This document shows, piece by piece, positions 15,769 to 23,437 of a stretch of DNA of 35,179 nt. Every line of letters starts with the position of its first letter. Position 1 is the stretch's first letter. Below the pieces are notes generated by a model that worked only from the letters and a program-made list of their open reading frames with translations, had not been told where the DNA came from and ran no database searches. This DNA is from Lachnospiraceae bacterium. GTDB lineage: Bacteria > Bacillota > Clostridia > Lachnospirales > Lachnospiraceae. Made by a program: the position numbers and the translations under genes. Location of the stretch: the NCBI GenBank assembly GCA_017514845.1, contig JAFWIM010000229.1:1-35179 (forward strand), given 5' to 3'.

Positions 15769-16605
15769 TCAGTAACTCTGAATGTCCCCCGCCGGCATGC
15801 CGGTCAAAAATCCGGACGTCGCCCTCACGAGATACGTGAGAGCTGTCTGCACGACCACACTGCCCGCGTAATAATACCATGGCAGATGATACGGGAAAAG
15901 GACCAGCCAAATAAGAAGCAGCCCTGTGAGAACGCTCAGGAAGTTGGCTGCCAGAAGTCTGCCTGCGAGCTCTCTCCCTGAATATGTCTCCGCATTATAG
16001 AGCTTCCACTGTCTGAAAATCAGCACCGTGAGCGCTGCCGTCGGGATGCTGGATACGATCCAGATCTGCATGGGAAACATTGCTGCCCGGAGAAACTTCG
16101 TCGGACCGAAAAATATGATATCCACGATCTGAAGCATGCCCCCGCCTGTCAGGATCACCGCCATAAAATCGTAGGTCCAGAGCGGACCGTAGAAACAGAT
16201 CATGCCAAGAAGCGCGCCGAGTGAATTGTGAAATACGTCGTCGAACTCTCCAAGGCCTTTGCCTGTCACGTACTGAGCCACCTCAACGAACACAAAAAGG
16301 AGCACACAGGCCGCAAAGATACGCCTTTTGTCTGTAATCTTTCTCTTCCAGGCTGCCGCTGCCGCGAGATATCCGATTGGCACCGTCAGCAGTATATTGA
16401 TGACCAGAAGCTGAAATCTGTAAACATCACCCCGAAGCGCGTGCCGTATCGTCCAGAAAGGTGTCAGATTGGCTCTCCGGTTATGGCTGCCCCGAAACAG
16501 CAGGGTCTGGGACAGAAAAAACAGCATGTAAACAGCGAGAAGGATGTAAAGGATCCTGTCATCTGTCAGCTTTCTTCCGTCCCTTGGTTTTTCTATCTGA
16601 TTCAT
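15769..16605 (-). CDS. VanZ-like family membrane protein
   Basis: The 278-residue protein has about seven membrane spans. VanZ-family landmarks: NLTPFWTIRHALRG, NILLTVPIGYLAAA and FVEVAQYVTGKGLGEFDDVFHNSLGALLG (cited as landmarks over roughly residues 95-135). The E..Q and DD..N pattern is typical. The start ATG (16605) overlaps the end of the nucleotidyltransferase gene by 47 nt, with an AGGA site further inside it. It sits between the nucleotidyltransferase and the cyclase-like gene, an unusual place for a VanZ protein. It might protect the producer or help assemble the polymer; neither can be shown from sequence. Confidence 0.83.
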   Translation of the reverse strand: MNQIEKPRDGRKLTDDRILYILLAVYMLFFLSQTLLFRGSHNRRANLTPFWTIRHALRGDVYRFQLLVINILLTVPIGYLAAAAAWKRKITDKRRIFAACVLLFVFVEVAQYVTGKGLGEFDDVFHNSLGALLGMICFYGPLWTYDFMAVILTGGGMLQIVDIIFFGPTKFLRAAMFPMQIWIVSSIPTAALTVLIFRQWKLYNAETYSGRELAGRLLAANFLSVLTGLLLIWLVLFPYHLPWYYYAGSVVVQTALTYLVRATSGFLTGMPAGDIQSY

Positions 16606-17767
16606 CTTTTTTAATTATTTTCCTGTACAGCTTGTAAGGTCCGCGCACAATGTAGTAAAGAAAGAAGAAGCGATCGCTGAAATGGAACTTTTCGAAATCT
16701 TTCTCGGAAGGATCGATCCTTCTCTTCTTTTCCTTTTTCGTGACCAGGCCGCGGCGGTCCATCTCCCCGTCCAGATACAGCCTGTAGGCCTTAAATGTAT
16801 CGTCCTTGACTCCGTTCGATCCGGTGAGCACCTTCAGCATCTCCTTTGTGAGCTGGGTGCCGAAGACCGTGCGGGTCTCATTTTCACCGGCGACCAGCGC
16901 AGCGAGGCTCTCCGAGGCCTCAAGCGCAAATGTCATCTTTCTCATGGCAGCGATCTTTTTCACTCTGTCACGGTCGATGAGCGGATGGTGAAACAGCGCG
17001 TCAAAATCGACGAGCCACTTCATCCACATGTAGCCGTGGTGCACGCCGTGATAGGCAAGATAAACGAGCAGTTCCTCCGCGCTGAAGGAGGGAAGTGTCT
17101 TGCCGTAGAATTCAAGCTCCGACTGCGCGACGTCAATTGTAAGCAGCTCGGCGTTCTTGTAGTCGGCGACTCTCCAGTGAAGCTCCAGGCGAACACCGTT
17201 CTCGGACTCAAAATCATAGTCGTGGAACTTCGACTCATAGACTTCCGTCTGTTTCTGAGTTTCAACGTAGTCCTTGAGGCAGGTGTATCCGTGGGCAAGG
17301 AGAAGCTCTTTGGCACAAGAAAGCTGCTCGTGGGGTACAAGCAGGTCAATATCTGTCGCGACCCGGTATGTCGCATCCCCGTAAAGGATCTTGGAGAGGA
17401 TGACTCCCTTCATCGGGACAGCGCGGATGCCTGCCCCCTCCATGAGGCGGACAAGGCGGACCAGCTCACCGGACTGTTTCATGGCCGCGATCTTATTCCT
17501 GTTCGCATTCTCATAGAGCCCGCGGATCTCCTCTGTGATTCCGCTCGCCTCCCCGCTCCTTGTTGCCTGACCGGCAGTCGGAAAGAATTTTTTAAGATTA
17601 GTCGCGAACAGGCCGTAGACCTGATGAACGTAAGCGATCCTCACGCACTCCGAAAGGTCTAGTCCCTCGCCGTAGAGCCTTTCCGCCCTTTTAAGGTAGG
17701 CTTCAGGCATCGGCATCGCCGAGCACAGGAAGACAAATCTCATCTCCCTCGTTATACCGTACTTCAT
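16559..17767 (-). CDS. Nucleotidyltransferase-fold protein of lasso clusters (NTP_transf_5-like)
   Basis: The 402-residue protein has a core AVPMKGVILSKILYGD (from about 117) followed by RVATDIDLLV (about 135-144), the G-x-D-x-D-type metal-binding signature of this nucleotidyltransferase family. Homologues sit beside lasso peptide genes in Bacillota; in the pseudomycoidin pathway the corresponding protein acts after the kinase to modify the phosphorylated C-terminus. Here it follows B2 with a 4-bp ATGA overlap (start 17767, B2 stop 17764), which is why this start is chosen over an in-frame one 75 nt upstream. It could instead transfer a sugar or nucleotide to another acceptor in this glycopolymer cluster. 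The C-terminus is Lys/Arg-rich. Confidence 0.8.
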   Translation of the reverse strand: MKYGITREMRFVFLCSAMPMPEAYLKRAERLYGEGLDLSECVRIAYVHQVYGLFATNLKKFFPTAGQATRSGEASGITEEIRGLYENANRNKIAAMKQSGELVRLVRLMEGAGIRAVPMKGVILSKILYGDATYRVATDIDLLVPHEQLSCAKELLLAHGYTCLKDYVETQKQTEVYESKFHDYDFESENGVRLELHWRVADYKNAELLTIDVAQSELEFYGKTLPSFSAEELLVYLAYHGVHHGYMWMKWLVDFDALFHHPLIDRDRVKKIAAMRKMTFALEASESLAALVAGENETRTVFGTQLTKEMLKVLTGSNGVKDDTFKAYRLYLDGEMDRRGLVTKKEKKRRIDPSEKDFEKFHFSDRFFFLYYIVRGPYKLYRKIIKKDESDRKTKGRKKADR

Positions 17768-18192
17768 GCAAATACAGCAGTCACCGTGAACTGCTCTCTC
17801 CCTTCTGCTCCGGTGACATAGATATCCCCGCAGCGCGTCCATGCATGGGCCCGCATCGCGCCGTCTTTGGTCTTCGCGACTCCCATATACACAGTCATTT
17901 TTTCATGCAAAAGAAGGCGTTTGGCCACAAACGCCTCCACAAGACATTCATTCTTAAAATGCAGCCTCGGGCACACGATTTTTATTGCCCTGGATACTTC
18001 GAAGATCCGCTCTTTATTATTTCCTGAATAAGGCTCAAAAGGGGCTGACTCACAGCGCTTTCCGAGCCGGCAACAGATGTCGCGGAAAGCTTTTTTACTG
18101 ATCAGCCATTTATAATAAAGTGCCAGTAAAAAGACTCTTACGACCAGGATCTTCAGGCTCAGCGGATACTTAAGGAATTTCAGTATCTTCAT
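17764..18192 (-). CDS. Lasso peptide biosynthesis B2 protein (transglutaminase-like leader peptidase)
   Basis: The 142-residue stand-alone protein belongs to the papain/transglutaminase-like family that removes the leader from lasso precursors after the B1 partner binds it. The catalytic Cys is C83 in CPRLHFKNECLVEAF, the His is H116 in MRAHAWTRCGD, and D123 is a candidate for the third residue. The length and the spacing of Cys to AHAW fit split B2 proteins. It starts by a 4-bp overlap with the PqqD-like gene (stop 18189, start 18192) and ends by a 4-bp overlap with the nucleotidyltransferase, so translation is coupled across all three. The N-terminus is basic with a moderately hydrophobic helix. 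Confidence 0.87.
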   Translation of the reverse strand: MKILKFLKYPLSLKILVVRVFLLALYYKWLISKKAFRDICCRLGKRCESAPFEPYSGNNKERIFEVSRAIKIVCPRLHFKNECLVEAFVAKRLLLHEKMTVYMGVAKTKDGAMRAHAWTRCGDIYVTGAEGREQFTVTAVFA

Positions 18193-18464
18193 TTCTCTTC
18201 CGTAAAAGCAAGCCCCGCATCTATAAGCTGAGTTAGAAAGCTCTTCGTCTCCTTCTCACACTCGGCCCTTTCGACATCATATATTTCCATCATCTCATCA
18301 ACGATCCTGTCAACGGTATGATGATTCTCTAAGTTTTTCCAGATATCCCCGCCGGTCCTGCCAAGATTATAATACTTGCCTGTCTCAATATCCATCATGA
18401 CAGTCTCACCGTCCATGTCAGCTGTAATCAGCCCCTCTTTTCTGTAAAATACTGTATCACTCAT
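18189..18464 (-). CDS. PqqD-like RiPP recognition protein (lasso B1)
   Basis: The 91-residue PqqD-fold protein is of the type that binds the leader of a ribosomally made peptide and presents it to the B2 peptidase. Typical features: a paired-strand N-terminus ending MDIETGKYYNLGRTGGDIW, then a helical half with TVDRIVDEMMEIYDV and a C-terminal helix. The start ATG overlaps the kinase stop by 8 bp and the stop overlaps B2 by 4 bp. In known pathways this family is essential for substrate choice, so it is the best lead to the missing precursor's leader sequence. Confidence 0.88.
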   Translation of the reverse strand: MSDTVFYRKEGLITADMDGETVMMDIETGKYYNLGRTGGDIWKNLENHHTVDRIVDEMMEIYDVERAECEKETKSFLTQLIDAGLAFTEEK

Positions 18465-19377
18465 AGATAAATTCCTCCGTTTTGTCCCATAATTCCGCTT
18501 CTGTCGTTCCCTCGTAGCGGAAAAGATGTGCCTCGGATAAGTGCGAGGCGCACTTCGCGCATTTCTGAAAATGAGACTGCCTGTCCTCTGCCGTCACGAG
18601 AAGGTAGGTCCTGTAGGTGTGTATCTGCAGAAGGACTGCCTTCTCAAGGCCGGTCACCTCTTTAAGGAGCGGCCGATCCCCCTGTTCTCCCTCTTTCGGG
18701 ATGAGCTGAAGTACACCGACGAGCTCCACGGTCTCATCGAGGAAGCTGTCGCCGACATCCATTGCGAACTTGGTCCTGCTCTCCTCCTGAAATACCGGGT
18801 GATCTTTCATATCCCAGCTTCCGCCGCGGTCGATCGCGTCCTCCCAGAGCTTCTGCTGCGGGAAGGAAGGCTCAGCCAGGACTTTACCGTTCTCAAGCCG
18901 GATCGGGGTGACATCGTCCGTCACAAGCCTGTAGCCTCTTCTCAGGGCTTCCGCAGACAGGGATGACTTCCCGGCTCCTGAGACTCCTGTTATGAGAATC
19001 CCCTTCCCGTCTCTTGCCACGCAGCTGCCATGCATGGGGACCGCGCCCCGCTGGTGCAGGATCGCGCCGAGAGCAAGACCTGTGACATAGGCCTGCATCT
19101 CCCCCTCCCTTGCAGGGTCCGTGAACAGCCGCTCGACTCTGATCTCATTTCCGTTCGCGGCATACAGCCTTACGACATTTTCAATTTCCGTCCACATTTC
19201 CTTCCTGCCGAGTATGCAGTCCGGCCATGTCTTGACGGGCTCCCTGACAAGTTCTGACGGGGCCGGCGCGCTCACGATCCTCACGTCAGGATCGCCCGTG
19301 TCCGTTGCCTTCCTCATCTGGGCCAGCGGAAAATCGCTGCTTATTCTGAGGCCGAAGCCTCTCATCATGTATGTCAT
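18457..19377 (-). CDS. HPr kinase-like protein of lasso clusters (K)
   Basis: This 306-residue protein has an N-terminal domain of about 100 residues and a C-terminal P-loop kinase domain: Walker A GVSGAGKSS (131-139), then LVTDDVTPI (about 152-160), which matches the acidic pair of HPr kinase/phosphorylase. In paeninodin-type clusters the equivalent kinase phosphorylates the C-terminal Ser of the lasso precursor. It is much too far from sugar-transport genes to be a real HPr kinase and lacks the usual HprK N-terminal domain. Its ATG (19377) directly abuts the TGA of the ABC exporter gene (19378), giving TGAATG. Confidence 0.83.
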   Translation of the reverse strand: MTYMMRGFGLRISSDFPLAQMRKATDTGDPDVRIVSAPAPSELVREPVKTWPDCILGRKEMWTEIENVVRLYAANGNEIRVERLFTDPAREGEMQAYVTGLALGAILHQRGAVPMHGSCVARDGKGILITGVSGAGKSSLSAEALRRGYRLVTDDVTPIRLENGKVLAEPSFPQQKLWEDAIDRGGSWDMKDHPVFQEESRTKFAMDVGDSFLDETVELVGVLQLIPKEGEQGDRPLLKEVTGLEKAVLLQIHTYRTYLLVTAEDRQSHFQKCAKCASHLSEAHLFRYEGTTEAELWDKTEEFIYE

Positions 19378-21153
19378 TCAACCATCCTTCATTCTTACAA
19401 GATAACTGTCCGGATTCGCGAGCAGCTCCTTTGCCGTTCCCGCTTCGCAAAGATGTCCATCCGCAATGACGAGTATATCATCTGCCGTCTGTATTGTCGA
19501 TACGCGGTGGGCTATAAGAATCACGGTCACATGATCTCCGAGACGCGCCAATACGTCCGCGATCAGTCTTTCATTTTCAAAATCAAGAGCGCTCGTCGCC
19601 TCATCGAGAATAAGAAGCTCCGGATCGCCCGCAAGGGCTCTGGCCAGCACGATCCGCTGGACTTCGCCGCCGGAGAACATGGCCCCGTCATCTCCCATTC
19701 TGAGGTCGAGCGGCATGATTTCACCGTCCGCCTTGCGCACAAGGAAATCCCATGCCCCGCTCTTCCTGAGGGCCGATATGATCTTGTCGTCGCTGATGCC
19801 CGGGTGGAATCTCGCTATGTTCTCCTTAACGCTCGCGTTCAATATCATCGGATTCTGCGGCACATAGCATATTCTGTCCTTGGTGACGGCGATTTTAACT
19901 TCGCCGGATCCCGGACTCAGGAAACCGAGTATCAGGTCGACCGCAGTGGACTTTCCTGCGCCCGACGGTCCTGTGAGGGCCGTTATCGTATTCTTTTTGA
20001 CATCGAAGGTCACATCCTCAAGCGCGTTCTCCGAGGCGCCTGCGTAGGAGAAACTCACATGGGAGAACGAAATGGCTGTGCCCTCCGGCAGATCGGCACC
20101 GAACTCACCGTCCGTACTGACCTCCTGTGTCGACCGGTTCCCTTCCGTTCGTTTTCGAACATCCTCCATGACGCGGTAAGCAGGAAGAGTTTCCCTGATT
20201 CCCATGATGTACTCCTGGGTCGACGGTAGCAGCGGCCATATTCTCATGAACACATAGAGAACGATGACAAGGTGGGACGTCTCGATCTCAAGGAAGTATA
20301 CCGCTCCGAAGAAGATCACACTGATCAGAACGGCCTCTCCGATCGTCGACAGCATGCGGGGTCTCGCCACATTGTCCGCAGATCGGACCATCGTGTGTTC
20401 AAGTTCTCTGGACGCGCTGTCAAAGCGCCTCGCCTCCTCCTCCTCGATGCCGTAGCTCCGAATCTCCTTAAAGCCCGCGAGCTGTGTCTTCATCTCGGCT
20501 GTGAAACGGTCGTACTGGGCGGTCAGAGTATTTCCGATCTCCTTTGACCTCTTCGTGAAAGGTCTGAAGAAGATAAAGAAGATGCCTCCCGCGCAGATGA
20601 CGAACAGCGACAGCGGTACCGACATCGCAAAAGCCACGATGAGTTCCACGAAGGCCGTCGCCATATTGGTCAACATACAGAGAAAATAATTGACAGTGGT
20701 CGTGAGCCTTGGAATCTCATTTACCATGGCGTCCATATGCCTTGCCTGACTGCCTGTGATATAGCGCTCCCACGGAGTATTCATGAGGCAGCTGTAATAC
20801 TCTTCCCGCATGTCTGCCGTAAAATTGGACGCCAGCTGCATACACTGGACCCGCATTTTCCGATGCGCGGCAGCCTGTACCAGCATTATGACAAAAAAGA
20901 ATCCCAGAACGAAGATCAGCCTTAAGAGCAGCGGCTGCGCATTGAGGGCGGCAGCTGCCGCGCTGATGCCGAACGGCAGAGTCGCGTCCGAGCTCGCCCC
21001 TCCGATATTGAGGATGCCCAGAATAGGAATCAGGGTCAGTATTGTCACGCCCTGCAGCAGCGATGAGACGATCATGAGAACGAGGGTCCATACAAAAAGG
21101 CCGGCGTCTTTTTTTAGAACATCCCGGAGCACTGCCCCCAGCTCATGCACCAT
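19378..21153 (-). CDS. ABC exporter, fused membrane and ATPase domains (lasso D-like)
   Basis: The 591-residue half-transporter has six spans in the first ~330 residues, then an ATPase domain: Walker A GPSGAGKST, signature FSGGEVQR, Walker B LLILDEATSALD and H-loop IAHRVST. There is no N-terminal C39 peptidase domain, so leader cleavage must be done by another protein, as in lasso pathways (B2). Start chosen: ATG 21153, which has GAGGAG 10 nt upstream; a GTG at 21171 lies within that ribosome site. It is the first gene of the coupled D-K-B1-B2-N block and lies 47 nt after licD. A lipid-linked glycan flippase is the alternative role. Confidence 0.88.
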   Translation of the reverse strand: MVHELGAVLRDVLKKDAGLFVWTLVLMIVSSLLQGVTILTLIPILGILNIGGASSDATLPFGISAAAAALNAQPLLLRLIFVLGFFFVIMLVQAAAHRKMRVQCMQLASNFTADMREEYYSCLMNTPWERYITGSQARHMDAMVNEIPRLTTTVNYFLCMLTNMATAFVELIVAFAMSVPLSLFVICAGGIFFIFFRPFTKRSKEIGNTLTAQYDRFTAEMKTQLAGFKEIRSYGIEEEEARRFDSASRELEHTMVRSADNVARPRMLSTIGEAVLISVIFFGAVYFLEIETSHLVIVLYVFMRIWPLLPSTQEYIMGIRETLPAYRVMEDVRKRTEGNRSTQEVSTDGEFGADLPEGTAISFSHVSFSYAGASENALEDVTFDVKKNTITALTGPSGAGKSTAVDLILGFLSPGSGEVKIAVTKDRICYVPQNPMILNASVKENIARFHPGISDDKIISALRKSGAWDFLVRKADGEIMPLDLRMGDDGAMFSGGEVQRIVLARALAGDPELLILDEATSALDFENERLIADVLARLGDHVTVILIAHRVSTIQTADDILVIADGHLCEAGTAKELLANPDSYLVRMKDG

Positions 21154-21200
21154 CTTTTTCTGTCTCCTCACTCTTATGGATTTCTACAACCGTATCCGGC

Positions 21201-22082
21201 TCATGTCTCATCATCAGCAGTCTCCTCAAAGGATACAAATTCTATCTTTCGGATATTGTGCTTATCCCGGTTCCCCTCCGCCGGCGGCTTCATATAATCG
21301 CCGTAGAACCTGGAAAGGAATTCATCATAAAGTCTCGGGCCGGGCAGCATGACATCCTCAAACCTGTACAGGCGGACATGCTCACCTCCCCAGACATTTT
21401 TGGGAACGATCTCGCGGTACGCGTACGCCCCGAATACATTTGCGCCCGTGCTGCTGCCGTCCCATCCATAGCGGTGCAGCTTTTTATCGATCTCCCAGAG
21501 GATCTCCTTCGTGTCGGCTCCCCTGCCGAGATTCACCCTCTTCGCGGCTTCGATAATGAGCCGCTGATAGAGCGGTCTGCCCGGTCTGTTAAGATTCACC
21601 AGATAATCAAAGCACGACAGATGGTATCTGAGCCTCGTCCACATGAGAGATGTGTAGTGCAGGTAACGGAAAAACGGAATATTCGGATTTCCGTCAAGCG
21701 GGAAAATATCGATCCACGCGGACTCGACGATTTCCCGGCCTCCGGAAGCATTGTATACCCGTACGCGGTTGTCCACGATGCGGCTGAAATATCTGTTGTA
21801 ATCTTTTTTGATCTTGAAATTCAGATACTCAAAGTGCTCCGGAAGACCTTCGCCTCCCGCAAGGAGGTCGAACAGTCTGTCATAATCTTCTCTGGGCATG
21901 CCGATGTCCACGTCATCGTCCCAGGGAATGAAGCCCCTGTGCCTTACCGCGCCGAGCATAGTGCCCCCGATCATGTAATAACGCAGGTGCTCCCTCTCAC
22001 AGATATCGATAAAAACGCGGATGATCTCAAGCTCTGCCAGCTGCAGTTTTCTTAAATTGGAATGAACTTCTTCGTTATACAT
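21201..22082 (-). CDS. LicD-family phosphotransferase
   Basis: LicD proteins attach phosphocholine or other phospho-alcohols/alditols from a CDP-activated donor to teichoic acid or capsule sugars. The sequence has MIGGTMLGAVRHRGFIPWDD (from about 37) and DDDVDIGMPREDY, the metal-binding nucleotidyltransferase-fold signature of the family. ATG 22082 is preferred over GTG 22085: GAGAGGG is 6 nt upstream and the ATG shares a base with the upstream TGA stop. A donor could be made by the IspD-like and GatD-like genes at 9655-11417. The nature of the transferred group is inferred only. Confidence 0.9.
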   Translation of the reverse strand: MYNEEVHSNLRKLQLAELEIIRVFIDICEREHLRYYMIGGTMLGAVRHRGFIPWDDDVDIGMPREDYDRLFDLLAGGEGLPEHFEYLNFKIKKDYNRYFSRIVDNRVRVYNASGGREIVESAWIDIFPLDGNPNIPFFRYLHYTSLMWTRLRYHLSCFDYLVNLNRPGRPLYQRLIIEAAKRVNLGRGADTKEILWEIDKKLHRYGWDGSSTGANVFGAYAYREIVPKNVWGGEHVRLYRFEDVMLPGPRLYDEFLSRFYGDYMKPPAEGNRDKHNIRKIEFVSFEETADDET

Positions 22083-23437
22083 CACTGACCCTCTCTTCGT
22101 CTGCGGAATACGCCTCCCCAGACGTCCATACGATGTGACAGCTTCTGCGGGATCGGCTTGCTCACTGCGACCTGAAGTTTCTCCTCTGCGCGGCCTGCTG
22201 CATTTTGCTTCTCCACTGCCGTATAAGTTCCCGGAAGGTACGCGAACGCAAAAAGAATGAACGGGTCATACCAGGACTCAAGGAAGTGGTGGTCTATACA
22301 GGTAGTCGCGGCGATGAACGCGATGATCAGGGCAATTTTCGGCTGCCCTCTCCGCACTGCCCTCATCGCGATATAGACAAATGTTCCGACTGCGATCGTC
22401 GTGAGAATAGGACCGTACATGATGAGCGACTGCATGTAACCGATGTCGACAAAGTTGTAACCGACTGTGTTATTGAAGTTGATGACGCCGTGTCCCTGCT
22501 GGAAAAGATACGTGCCGAACGGCTTGATCCCAAAAATCAGGACGTTGTAGTATGCCATGGCGATGCGGTGACTTAAAATGCTGTCGATGTGGGACCAGAA
22601 AGCCGTCCTCTTGTAGCTCATGACAAAGCAGTATACGAATACGTAGAGCACCGGCATGACCATGGGCAGAAGTTTTGAGCACCACCTTGTCTCGAAAAAC
22701 TTCGTCTTCGCATTCACGTAAAACACAATGCCTGCCGCCGCGATCAGAATCGAGTCCACTCGGACGTCGCAGAAGTAGAGAATCGCCCAGCCCGTCAGAA
22801 GGTAGATCAGCGTGTGGATCCAGTTGAACTTCTTGTCGAGAAGATAGGCGACGCCGAGATAAGTATAGAACACACGCGCTCCGAAATCCGTGGGATAGAT
22901 AAATCCCATGGAGTTCCTTGTCGTACCGTCGAATATGATCGAGTGGCTGATGCCGGATATATCGTCTCCTGTCGCCCGAAGAAAGATCCGGTTCGTGAGC
23001 ACGCCCGTCGCGGTGAACAGGATCGTGATGCCTATAAGGAAGAGTCCGATATAGGTGAACGCTTTGACGATCCTATCAGATCTGATCCCTCTTGCCCCCA
23101 TGATAAGGAAAAAGAGATCGATGCTGTATGTGTAGCCGGACGACAGATAGCACACGATCAGAAGGAGCATCATAGCTCCGTAGAGTATGAGCCGCTTCAG
23201 TGTGAACCTTTCGACCATAATGATTTTCGTGATAACTGTTGTATAGAGAAGTGCCCTGGCCATCATTCTGCTGAGATCGCCGAGCGGCAGGAACTCTATG
23301 AACATAGTTGTCGTGAGGAAGAGGGAGATATAATAGACTCCCGCCCCGATAAAGAAAATCATTTCGGACGGTGTGAACAGTATCGCCTTTTGTTTATTGT
23401 CAAGATATGATGCTGTCTTCACTCCTGCCTCTTTCAT
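22082..23437 (-). CDS. Wzy/oligosaccharide repeat-unit polymerase-like membrane protein
   Basis: The 451-residue protein has about ten to twelve membrane spans. A short region with RVDSILIAAAG and a late periplasmic-facing loop with NFNNTVGYNFVDIGYMQSLI resemble O-antigen/capsule polymerases, which join lipid-linked repeat units. Sequence identity in this family is always low, so this is a topology and context call. ATG 23437 overlaps the stop of the glycosyltransferase by 4 bp (ATGA). The C-terminus is basic and cytoplasmic, ending in RRRREGQ. Confidence 0.75.
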   Translation of the reverse strand: MKEAGVKTASYLDNKQKAILFTPSEMIFFIGAGVYYISLFLTTTMFIEFLPLGDLSRMMARALLYTTVITKIIMVERFTLKRLILYGAMMLLLIVCYLSSGYTYSIDLFFLIMGARGIRSDRIVKAFTYIGLFLIGITILFTATGVLTNRIFLRATGDDISGISHSIIFDGTTRNSMGFIYPTDFGARVFYTYLGVAYLLDKKFNWIHTLIYLLTGWAILYFCDVRVDSILIAAAGIVFYVNAKTKFFETRWCSKLLPMVMPVLYVFVYCFVMSYKRTAFWSHIDSILSHRIAMAYYNVLIFGIKPFGTYLFQQGHGVINFNNTVGYNFVDIGYMQSLIMYGPILTTIAVGTFVYIAMRAVRRGQPKIALIIAFIAATTCIDHHFLESWYDPFILFAFAYLPGTYTAVEKQNAAGRAEEKLQVAVSKPIPQKLSHRMDVWGGVFRRRREGQ

